Positions 43,401 through 54,100 of a DNA stretch of 64,000 nt are shown one piece after another. The notes under the pieces are model-generated. The model saw only the letters and a program-made list of their open reading frames with translations, was not told where the DNA came from and ran no database searches. The DNA comes from Oopsacas minuta (lineage: Eukaryota; Porifera; Hexactinellida; Lyssacinosida; Leucopsacidae). The DNA lies in assembly GCA_024704765.1 (NCBI GenBank), contig JAKMXF010000011.1:603557-667556 (forward strand), given 5' to 3'. Each line of letters begins with the position of its first letter. Position 1 is the first letter of the stretch. The position numbers were made by a program, and so were the translations under genes.

Positions 43401-46400
43401 ACAAAACAGATACCTGTTAAACATTATTTCTGTGTTGTCATGGAAATTATGAAAGGTGGCGATCTATATGACGTCATTTCGCGAAGAAGGAAACTGAATG
43501 AAGAGCAAGCGGCTCATTTCGCGAAACAGATTGCGATAGGCTTATGTGATATCCATGAAAGAGGAGTAGCACATCGTGACATAAAACCAGAGAACATTTT
43601 GTTTCAATCTCCTTTTCAAGAAGATGCCCAATTGAATACGATTAAAATAACAGATTTTGGGTTCGCAAAAGAACAGGAAAGAGGTCTTTCAAGCCCTGTA
43701 TACACTTTATACTATGTATCACCAGATCTTCTATTTGCAACTAACTCTGATTTGAAATGCAAAAATCTTTCGACCTATGATAAACGGTGTGATTTATGGT
43801 CACTTGGTGTTATCATATACATCATGGTAATGGGATATCCTCCTTTCTACCCCGAGCCAGGGTACAACCAGAGACTCACTTCGAATATGCGTGATTGTAT
43901 TTTGAATGGTAAAATAATGTTCCATAATCAATCGGAGTGGAAATCTATCTCTGATAATGCTCAAGATGTTATTAAGGGTTTGCTGACAGTTGATCCAGAT
44001 AGGAGAATGTCTTTGGATTCGTTATTAGCTCACCCTTGGTTTAATTAATATTATTTTATCATTTGCATTGAAAGAATATTATTGCATGTTGAGCACATGA
44101 AATACAATCGTAATTGATCTGATTTCCTAGGCTTTCACGACGAACATTATATGTTAATATTTAATTAATTAATTGAATAGTCTATTGTTGAGTTTTCTCA
44201 TTCGAATACTTGAATAATCTTGCTGACTACATCATTTAGTTAAGGTAAAAAGACGACGGTATTGTAGACAAAATTAATATATCATTAATGGCAATGACGT
44301 TGAGTATGTAGTCATTATATTTCCTTTCCTGAATACTTACGAATAGGCGAATATACAATACTTGGCTGGGTAAATATAAATACATAATATTATGTGGCCT
44401 TTTGCGGTTGATTTCTTAGAATCGATAATTCTTACTATCTTACTTTTTTCAATGTATATTTATTATACATTAATAATAGCTAAGTTGTTTAATCGTCTTT
44501 CTATGATGACGTATTATGTCTAATACGTATTATACGTTCAATATACAATTTTTGGTGACGTAACTTCTAGTGGGCTGATTTCTGCAATAAATATTTTGCA
44601 TCAAAATAGTAGTTCTCGAATTATTAATGAGAAATCTCGGCATAGTTAACCAAATTATATATACTTGATAATTATGTGACTTATACAAGTCTGACAGTGT
44701 CAAATCTCATATAACCTACATGTATAATACGTTAAAATTGATAACGTATGTATAACGTATTATACAACTTAGAATAATAATGAGTAATGTAGTTGATTTG
44801 CTTTTTCTCTATTAAATGAGATTTGTTCTTTTATTGTTTATTGTTCATTAATACCATCAATTCATTCATGAATACTTTAAAATAAGTACTGAGATCAATA
44901 CTGTGGCACAGTAAAAAGCTTTGTAAACATTTCGATCATTTTATATAACTCCATATTGATAATTTGTTGTCATTGTTCCTACTTATCTATCATATAATTA
45001 ATTTTGAATGTTGTACAATATATATTTCCTCCTATAAACTGGCTAGATATCAAACTGAGTATTTTGCCAAAAAACGGTTAGTCAGTTACGATGATTCTTG
45101 ATCAGAGACTGTTTTTGATAACGTCCATTCTCCTATAATCATCTATTTTCTATTAGAATTTCTGAGCGAAATTAAAGAAAACCCCCTTCTGAGTAATAAT
45201 AGTACTTTGTATAACATTTATTTGAATTTTGCTAATTCGTCGTTTTAATTGTCTTGTGCAATATTTTTCACTAATCACTTGACAGATTGTGTAATGTATA
45301 CTGATTAGAAGAAGGACACTCTTACAAAGAATATAGTTATCACTTTGTATAATCTTCACATTAGGTAATATTATCTACGCATGAACGAGGATGCATTTAT
45401 GGATCGTAAATAATACATTATTATTTTGATTGTTGTGTACACCTATTCTGTTTATACTATTGATAAAATTGATTGCATAATTAGCCAATTTGAATTACTA
45501 TATGAATTTTGCTATTTTTATCAAGTTACACTGCCTTTAATTAGCCATTTTTTTGATTAATTAATATTTTCCAGGCAGCAATTCACAAAAGCGAAACTTA
45601 AACTGATAGAATATGAATCTGATAAACAAGCTAAAGATGAGGAACGTCAACAGCTGTTAGCTACAACAGAACTACAGGGATGGTTATACAAGAGAGGAGT
45701 GAGAGGGGTGACTGGCAAGAAGTGGAGACGGAGATACTTCCATATGGGACAGGGTTTTAAACTGTATTACTATAAAACCTCTTCAATGCAGTTACCTCAA
45801 GGATATATTGATCTAGAGAAGGTCAGTTGATTTGTATATAGGTTTGTGAATAAATAACAGTCCACTGATAATTTTTGTAACAGTTTTTGTTTTACCTGCT
45901 AGATATGAGGATCTGTGAGAATCTCACGGTGCGTATTGTGGGTACTGTACCTCATTAACGAGTGTCGATACTTTTATGTTTATAGGTGCCGTCGGCTCCA
46001 ATTTATCGGACGGCTGGTACACTGAAATTTTGCTATGAACAGATTCTTGTCTTACCTCAAAGTTCCTATTAATCTTAAAACATTATCTTTGATTAATCAT
46101 GGTCAGCTGTTTAAATGTGTACAAATGTCTTATTTGCTATTCCTCTCATATTTAGGTAAAGAAGGTAGAGCCTCAATCTCCAGATAAACAGGATAAAAAT
46201 AATGCTTCTTTCACCATAGAAGTAGAAGGTCGGGTATTTGAATTGTTATCTGTTGACGTTAGTATGAGAGACCAGTGGATAAATGCTGTTAACTTCTTAG
46301 TAGAATACCGTAGTAGGTATAAAGTTGATATTCGTACTCTATCTGACACAAGAACTAGTTCTACTGGGGATAAGGCCGTTACCTCATCGGACGCTGATGA

Positions 46401-46425
46401 AAATCGAGTTCCTGGAAAGTCTTAA
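37437..46425 (+). CDS. NT-C2 / thioredoxin-like / coiled-coil / PH fusion protein (host of nested kinase gene)
   Basis: Eight exons join in frame: 37437-37880, 38194-38386, 38475-38795, 39203-39560, 39872-40379, 41077-41264, 45575-45821, 46156-46425; 842 residues. Exons 1-2 encode an EHBP1-type NT-C2 domain (TKANWTPGSQ, FEPPCTVELLVTLYKEA, YKFVLEDEG, SGRKALGVFSINI), which in relatives binds membranes or Rab-linked partners. Exons 3-4 encode a thioredoxin/nucleoredoxin-like fold: VIGLFFAANSSPQCKFF, then FVSCDYNDSEM and ISTIPEVIAI with the cis-Pro. The usual WCPPC is SSPQC, so the first catalytic Cys is missing. Exons 4-6 are Lys/Glu-rich coiled coil. Exons 7-8 encode a PH domain (LQGWLYKRG...KKWRRRYFHM, ending QWINAVNFL). 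The whole looks like a membrane-associated scaffold. This order matches no family I know. A 4.3-kb intron 6 carries a kinase gene. Confidence 0.8.
38407..38454. repeat. 21-bp perfect hairpin filling an 88-bp intron
   Basis: Arms 38407-38427 and 38434-38454 (ATGAGTAATTCTAGAAATTT / reverse complement) are perfect over 21 bp with a 6-base loop. They occupy most of intron 2 of the NT-C2/Trx/PH gene (38387-38474). Confidence 0.85.
40649..40721. repeat. 73-bp TIR element, CATCCGGTAACTCGAA family
   Basis: Ends ACATCCGGTAACTCGAA / TTCGAGTTACTGGATGT match at 16 of 17 positions. Located in intron 5 of the fusion gene. A related 43-bp copy is at 41372-41414, with a third partial end near 41451-41478. 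Confidence 0.7.
41372..41414. repeat. 43-bp copy of the CATCC-TAACTCGAA element
   Basis: ACATCCACTAACTCGAA and TTCGAGTTAACGGATGT flank a 9-base core. In intron 6 of the fusion gene, near its donor. Confidence 0.65.
43037..43044 (+). promoter_or_regulatory. TATA box of the nested kinase gene
   Basis: TATAAATA lies 63 bases before the kinase ATG, inside the host intron, so the kinase probably has its own promoter. Confidence 0.5.
43107..44048 (+). CDS. MAPKAPK-like Ser/Thr kinase, intronless, nested in host intron
   Basis: The 313-residue protein is almost only a kinase domain. The glycine loop is LGSGLNGDVY (36-45), with Lys59, alpha-C Glu70, HRDIKPEN (156-163, catalytic Asp158) and DFG (183-185). 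GYPPFY and HPWF at the C-terminus are typical of CaMK-group kinases. LGSGLNG and activation-loop SSPVYTLYYVSP match MAPKAP kinases 2/3/5, whose LTTPCYTPYYVAP loop is phosphorylated by p38/ERK; here Ser196-Pro197 replaces Thr-Pro. APE is SPD. The protein ends right after the domain, so the autoinhibitory helix, nuclear export and p38-docking segments of MK2 are absent. That predicts weak or no autoinhibition. All catalytic residues are kept. No introns, within a same-strand host intron: probably a retrocopy that gained a promoter. Confidence 0.85.
   Translation: MSLQLDMSSLNLGCNSVDIKNSDITEKYEIKWNQVLGSGLNGDVYRCIDKTTSEEYALKFLSNSDSSRMEIHLHGECQSSKHIVGIIDTYYCQLTAPITKQIPVKHYFCVVMEIMKGGDLYDVISRRRKLNEEQAAHFAKQIAIGLCDIHERGVAHRDIKPENILFQSPFQEDAQLNTIKITDFGFAKEQERGLSSPVYTLYYVSPDLLFATNSDLKCKNLSTYDKRCDLWSLGVIIYIMVMGYPPFYPEPGYNQRLTSNMRDCILNGKIMFHNQSEWKSISDNAQDVIKGLLTVDPDRRMSLDSLLAHPWFN
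44521..44766. repeat. Dispersed non-autonomous element, copy 2
   Basis: Second copy of the element at 5711-5968, sharing ACAATTTTTGGTGACGTAAC and GGGCTGATTTCTGCAATA-type blocks, bounded by TATTATACGTT and AACGTATTATA. Lies in host intron 6, 470 bp after the kinase stop. Confidence 0.65.
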
Positions 46426-48118
46426 GTTGTGAAAATTTTGATTGTACATATTTTGTAATTATTTAGACCTAGAAGTATTCAAAATATATTTGTTTCAATA
46501 ATTACTTTAGGTTTGGCATTCCTTTGATCTGTATATATGTATTTTTGATGAACTATTTATTTCAACTCTATTGATATTAATTTTACCATTCATTTTTACA
46601 GTCGTATAAAACATGGAATATTAATATCCACAAAAATCGATTATATATATCGCGTTATTTATTTTTACATATAACTTTTGGCTATTTTGGCGTTTTTACT
46701 AAACTGCCATGTTCATTGACATAGCTTCCCGTAGCCTTTGGTTGCCCTTTGGCACGCGGCTAAACTTATTACGGAATATTATACTTGTACAGTTGTACTT
46801 ACCGATCCTCCTGGTATCCCTAGATGATACCAAGATTTCACCAATTATCCAGAGGAAATTCCTGGGATGTTTTTCCATATTTTGCTATATTTGTGGATAT
46901 TTACGAGTGGAATAGGTGCAATATCGTGAAACCTCGGGAAATTTGTAAAAGCAGTTGGTAAGTATGTCTTCGTACTATATTTCTGGGCATCTGGATAAAC
47001 GATTATTCGAGGTAGAAGCATACTTGTTTATCAATATTTAATTGCTAAGTATATTAACGTCATTCAAATGTTAAGAGGTAAGACACAGTCTTAATTCTCT
47101 TACTTTTTATGATTAGCTTAGGTTAAAACACATCACCTGCTTCCTCTATTTTATCTATTCAAATTACGTTAGCAAATTTTACCGCAATTATAATGGGTTA
47201 ACAACGAAGCATGATTATGTGTGTCTAGTGACTGTTGTGTAATTTGCATAGTATAGCTGTTTGTCAGAAATATTAATCCTCCTCCTATACTTTATGATAC
47301 TTACCAACCCTTTGAAACCATTTCCTTGGCTATATTTCTCGAATTTTCTGGATTTTCAAAAGATTCAACAGATTTATAAATTTCTATGCAAAACTATGAA
47401 TTGTTCACTCTTTTATAAGAAAAAATTCAGAAATATCCAATATTTTCCCTGGATGGTTGGTAAGTATGCATTATCCATTAATATCAGCATGACGTCATGA
47501 CATCCTGTTTATGACCATAATGATAATTTTCTATATTTAGTATTAGAGACTATACTAAAATGATTTTAAGTATGTCGGGGAGATTTGCTTTCCAAATTAT
47601 GGAATATTATTTTCCTGACTGATAATATTGTGAATAAATACTTTGCCAAAGTTAATTGTTTTGGCGAGAGTCTTTGGGAGGACAATGACCTACATACACT
47701 GGTACATATGACTCTCATTGTCTTAAACTTTCCCTAATCAATACTGCTATTTGCTTTAGGACATGCTGTATATTTTAGTTTACCTAAAATACAGCATGTC
47801 TATTTAAATAATCTTTGTTAAACAGACATAATAAGATAGATAATTAGATTATGAAATAATTTTCGGTTATTAACAATGAATAGAATTTATCCTACGGTTT
47901 TTGCTAATTAATACAAACAGATTACAATTCAGGTAGGTGTACTATTCTAAAATCTAAACCCAAGAGTAAGAGGAATCATCCATATAGGACAAGGATCAAA
48001 TTTGAAATTTTTCGGTGAATTGTGACTGTGTGGATTATGTGAATATGAATTATCATAGAATAAAGTTCGGAGGATTTTCACAACTATTTGTATTTGTAAT
48101 TAGGCTAAATACCACTAA
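46426..48118. other. Intergenic, no gene seen
   Basis: AT-rich DNA between the fusion gene and CFAP43. Short reading frames here show no family resemblance. A local inverted repeat (ACATGCTGTATATTTTAG / CTAAAATACAGCATGT) is visible at 47760-47801. Confidence 0.4.
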
Positions 48119-51100
48119 ATGGAAGGTAACTATGGAAAGCTAGAATTATCCTGGCAATCAGGTCCCTTACCAACTCACAACACACAGCTAAGCTATCTGA
48201 CAGATGAATCTATCTTATACAATGCTGGAATCAATTTAAACCTTCTGGACGTATCTACAGGTACTACCAACCAGTTTGGTATAAGTACCCGCACTGTATC
48301 CTGTATAGCCGTGTACAGGTGTAATCAGTGGGTAGCACAAGCACAGCTTTCTGTAGACTCAGATGTAATTCTGTTAAATGAACGAGGTGACGTCAAAGGG
48401 AAGTTTGAAACTGGAGCTAGACTTGAGTATTCTGCATTAGCATTCTCTCATGATGGAAAGTATGACATTACATAAATATGTGATAATAATGTTGCAATAG
48501 GCAATTCGATTGAAGCTATGTGATTTAATTGATGGAATACTTCAATAAAATTTATTACGCCAAATAGTACAGTGGTGTTCACCTATTAGCAATATTTGGC
48601 AATTTTTTTTTCAGGGACTTAGGGTCCATTTTGTATTGGAAATAATTCTTCTGATAGCAAGTAGGAAGGGAAATTCTTACGAAATACGAATTGCTAATGG
48701 GCCAACTCCAATGTAGTTTCATTGCACCTAATTTTGGTAACAAGAATATTTAACCGAAAATACTTGGTTTCAAATCATAATTTAGTGCAGAATGTTGCAA
48801 ATCTGATATTTATAATTTGTATTGACAAGTTTTACCATGTTGCTTGGTCGAAATTTTATTCAATCAATTCTAATATTACGTATTTTCTGAAGTTTTGCAG
48901 AAAGCATAATTCGTCAAATGTTTATGGTCGAAGAGAATATTCGCCGAACAGAAATTATTAGACCAAAAACCTTTGACGAAACTTCCGGTTCCACGAATTC
49001 TAATACGAACTTTCTCTGATAGATACATCGCTGGAGCATCAGGAGTACCAGAATTCAAACTATACATATGGGATATTAGTAATTACAAGCTAGTATGTAG
49101 TACGGAGATAGGACCTGATAAGAGAGTTAAAGAAATAGAATTTGATCCTCAAAATAATTCTAGATTATCAGCAATTACAGATGAGGGAGATTTCTTTCTT
49201 TATAAAATTGAAAAGTGTGGTTCTCTCTTATCAGAACTTTCTAGAATTGAGATAGGTGAGAATCGTGTTCTGTTAGTGTATACCAATATATGTAGATATT
49301 GATTAGTATATCCAGTCAACCTGCAACATCCGTCGAAGTCTCTCATTCGACCAAAATTATTTCTGTTGAAAGCCCTTCCCATACCGAATCTGTTCGCTAT
49401 TTCGGTGATTAGTTTTTGTCTCCAGAGATCGAATTTATGGATTTTGACCCTATTTGTGTTTCTGCAACATCCGAACAGAGCATCATCAAACAGATTGTTA
49501 TGCTAAATCATGGCTCAAGATGTGAAAATTCATATTATTCAGCATACAGGAGTTTATAATATTAGTCGAACAAATGACAAGCTCATGATTTCGAACAGAT
49601 GACGTGCCAATTCGAACAAATACAGCGGCCCCACAAATACATGTCCATTCTTAATAATTGACGTACTAGACACAAACTCTGTAGTATCTATCGCTAAATT
49701 TGTATGTACATTAAAACATAAATAACTAAGCACTAATATTAACTGAATAATATATGATATTATTTCTGTATTACAATTCTAGAACTACCTGATAAAGACT
49801 GTCGTATCGGGTATGAGAAGGACCCTATAACCAGTCAGCTGTCTAGACCTGATGTAGATGCTACTCTACACAATCCTTTGTTATCAGATTTAGAGTTCTA
49901 TCCTTATAAAGTAGATCCTTCTCTATTAGAATCTGCTGGGAAGAGTAATGTTATTGCACAAGGATGGGGATTGAATAGTCAGGTAATGTACACGAATACG
50001 TATTGTTGTTTTGTTATTAAGTTTATAGGTTATTTGTGTAATATTCACTTTGTTAATTTTACATTTTTAACAGCTATACCTCCTGACTACAGAAGCAATA
50101 TTCTCAATAGACGGAGATAAAGGTAAACTAACTATACTCTATCGTCTATCAGAACCATCCTATATACCTCCACATACAGCTCAATCTCACAGAGACTCAC
50201 AACGTGTAGCATTCCCAGAAAAAGAAGATGACCTCATTGAACAAACTGATATGATTAGTGTATCAGATAGATTACTAACCAATCCATTGTGTATGGCTAT
50301 AACTAGTCAAGGATTTGTACTGGGTTATGATGATGGTATGATAAGGATATTAGATGATAAGAATCAATTTGTAGTTAAGGGAGAAATTAATTTAGATGGC
50401 ATACCTGTGTGTTTTATATTTCCTCCCAGTTTCACCAGTTTAACAGTTGTAACAGATTCTGGTGGATTATACTCACTTGATATATTGCCGCAGAGAGAAC
50501 CTGTAGCACACAAGCTTAATACTGTTAATAGGTAATTCATTGAATTGTATAAATTAGATATTTGATATATGATCACTAACATCGTATTCTCCTCTAGACA
50601 ACCATCGCTTAGTAATATATCTACAGTAGCGTTATCACAAGATAGAGAAGTTGTTATTACAGCTAATGCAGATGGAGTGATATTAGCATGGGAGGGAATA
50701 GATGGACAGTTAATCTCTAGTATTGTTACGGAAGATGGATGTACTACATTTGTAGGTCTTAAATCTGCTCCTGTAGTAGTTACAGGTAGTCCTCCTTATA
50801 CTGGGTTACTATTAGAATATGACTTTTGTCTGAAATTAGAGATTTTACGAATTTCAAACTTTTACAAGTTATGTATATACATATATGGTCCTATGCTTTC
50901 AATGTAAGATAAGTTCATTGGTTATATCGATTTCTCCTTTTTGTCTAAGTAATTATAGCGGTCCCTTGAGCTTCGATGTAACTGGAGTTGACTGTGTGTC
51001 GAGAACCTGTAATATAAACGATCGATCAAAATCACATACAAGTAAGAGGACAAAAGTATTCGACCACTTACCGTGATTTATACTAAGTATATCAAACTAA

Positions 51101-54100
51101 ATCCGATTATTCTGGCGTATAAAATATTTATTAGTTATAAGGCAGAGAATAAACGTGAACCAGATTCATTTATGTAGATTGACGGATATCGATGTACAAG
51201 GATATCTTAGTTACATGGACGAATAAGAATATAACAAAATATTTGTAACTCTGAAATGGTCGAATTCTTTTGTCCATTAACTGTTTATTGTACATAACTA
51301 TTATATATTCCAATCACTAGGTACCTCATCTGGGTATGTGTGTGTATTCGACCTTACAGAGCCTGTAAAACCTAAACTAATACAAACTAAACGATTACAT
51401 AAAGATTGTATAACAGAGTTATCAACAGATATATACTCACAAGTAATTATATCATGCAGTAGTGATTGTAATATGTTCATAATGGATGCGAGAGTAAGTT
51501 CAGATCTCAATATACTCTGTAGTCTATCTCTACACTATACGGTTAGTTGGTTTTTGCATTATTTGGGTTTTCGTGATGTAATTAGCGTATAGAATTCCCT
51601 AATTGTTGTTTCTCATAAGATTATTATATTGTTAGACCATGGATACGAGCATAGTGTGGAGCCCATATGCATGATTACTAGCTGGAAGAAGTGACGAAGT
51701 TTCTGATACATACTCATTTTAATTATTATTGTATTTCCTGACACATGCACTGTATATTATGCGATTAAATGTTGATATAATCCCGAATTCTACAAATTCC
51801 GTACAATTGAATTAGCATTCAAATGAGGGATTATTTGTGAGATTTTTCGCATAATAGTTTTGAATATTTATGCAAAACGTTCAGTATAGGCATTCCTGAT
51901 TTGATTCTAAAATCTAAACGTTCTACATATACGTATCTGTTCTTTTTTGTGTGATTGTTTGATTTATGACGAAGTGTTTTATGCTACATGGTTAATCTTT
52001 TTGGCACAGTTTGGATTGAACTTGTTTCAGCTCCACCATCCAATCTTATACAGAATATCACTCTATTTTTCTATGTTCTTGGACTTAAATTATGTTGTTT
52101 GTATTCAATCAGTCGATCACTTTGGAAGTCTATTATGCCGGCTTATTTCCAATTGCACAATACATCTATAGAAAGCAATTGAATCATTAATTTAATACTA
52201 TCCACCATTTTCTGTTCTCTGTAATTATACAAAACATGTTTCTTACACAGATTGAATACTTATACAAAATTAATATTATGTTAGTTGCTTGTACTGGCTA
52301 AGTTTATTCTCTAAGGTTCTAGCATGGCTGCTCTTTGCTCTTTGCTCTTTGCTTTTTGTTGAGGTTAAGGATTAATACAGGATAAAACCTAATTATGGAT
52401 ATGGTAGATATATCAAGTTATATTGCAATATGTACAACAGTTATCTTATAACTACTGCAAGGTATAGCATACTTGTTTAGATAGCTATTGGGAAATTTGT
52501 AATCGTATTATATTCCAAAGGTAGTAATTTCTGAACGAAATATACGAATAGACAGTAGATACTCGTTAATACGATATTTGGTGACGTGAATCATGAGATT
52601 GCTGGGATATCTGTGTATAGGTCAAATGAATCCGATGATAAATTGTTTTCACTGACTCTCTGTAGATGTGGTGGACAGCATTTGATTCTCACTATCTCAT
52701 TATTTAAGCCTAGGATAGCCAAGATCACAATAAATGATTCTTAAATATCATAATGTGTGGAATATATGTGAGAACGTCTGAATGAAATTGATAATACTGA
52801 TGAAGTCATTTCATATCTTGCTACTCAATTACGCTGATTGATGACAAAATTGTAGCAATATTACCAATTAGCTTTGTGCTATAATAAGTTTAAAATGCCA
52901 TTCCTTATTGGAACATTTCCATTTTCCAATACTATTGTCTCATTTTACATATACTTAGTTGGCTAAATAGACATATGACATTTGAGTACCAACATATGAT
53001 CACGGTATTGAATTATTATACCCAATTATTTATATATTATTCAATGGCACAATATAATCAGGAGCCAAGTAAACTATTCATACATTCCTGGTGGGCATCA
53101 GGTTGCTACGGTAAACCAGGGCTAATTGGATATATATATATAAATACACAGAGTCAGTGTATTATAAGATACGTTGCTGTTAGAATTAGTTTGAGAAACA
53201 TGAGTAATTCATCTAGCAAACGATCTAAAGTTTTGACACGTTTAGAAACGGTTGAAGAAGTCGGGAGTGTCATGTCAGATTTGCCGAATAGCAACACATA
53301 CAATCTTGATAATGATCAGCTGATGCGAGATAGCATCAATATTAGTTTACAAAAAGATATCCGTAAACGTAAACTCAATCCTCTTTCAGTTGAAGAAACA
53401 GATACTACAAATGTTTCTACTCAAGCATGGAGAGAAAAGCTCCAGAAATCTCTACGTAGTCTTCGTTTCCACGCGCTTGTAACTGTACTTGTGTTGCTTG
53501 ATGTGTTCCTTGTTTTGGTTGATCTTATCTTAAATGGAGACATTATTCATGGCGAATGTTTAAAAGACGACGATTGTTCTGTGAGTCAATGCTCGAAAGA
53601 CTTAATTGAAAATTGTCCCTGTCCAATTAACATCACGATTTCACCAAGCAATTCAAGTAATTCGATTTGTAGGTTAGTTGGGTTTAAACGTGAGTGTGTA
53701 AGTATTGAAGATACTTCAGTACCTGTTATACTTATTCTAAATGGTATTTCACTGTTTATTTTATTTATTTTCATTCTTGAAATCGTGTTGAAGTTAGTCG
53801 CATTTCGATTGAGGTTTTTCAAAAAGTTTTTCGAGGTTTTTGACGCGGTTATTGTCATAACATCATTTATTATGGAGTTTGTGAAGTATGTGTTTTCACT
53901 GGAGCAACATTTATCACATTCTAACAATAATGCTGATTCTATAGAAAAACTACAGTTCTTTGATTTATTAATTGCATTTCGTCTCTGGCGTGTTGTACGT
54001 ATAATTACTGGAGCATTAGCAAGCTATAACACAGCCAAAACACAACGACATAAGACAGAAGTCCACAAAATTGTGCTGACAGAGAACAAACGCTATACTG

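Noticed and set aside
52975-53199. N-terminal extension of Hv1 from ATG 52975
   Set aside because: A TATA-like box at 53131-53146 lies inside it, and the extension has no family resemblance.
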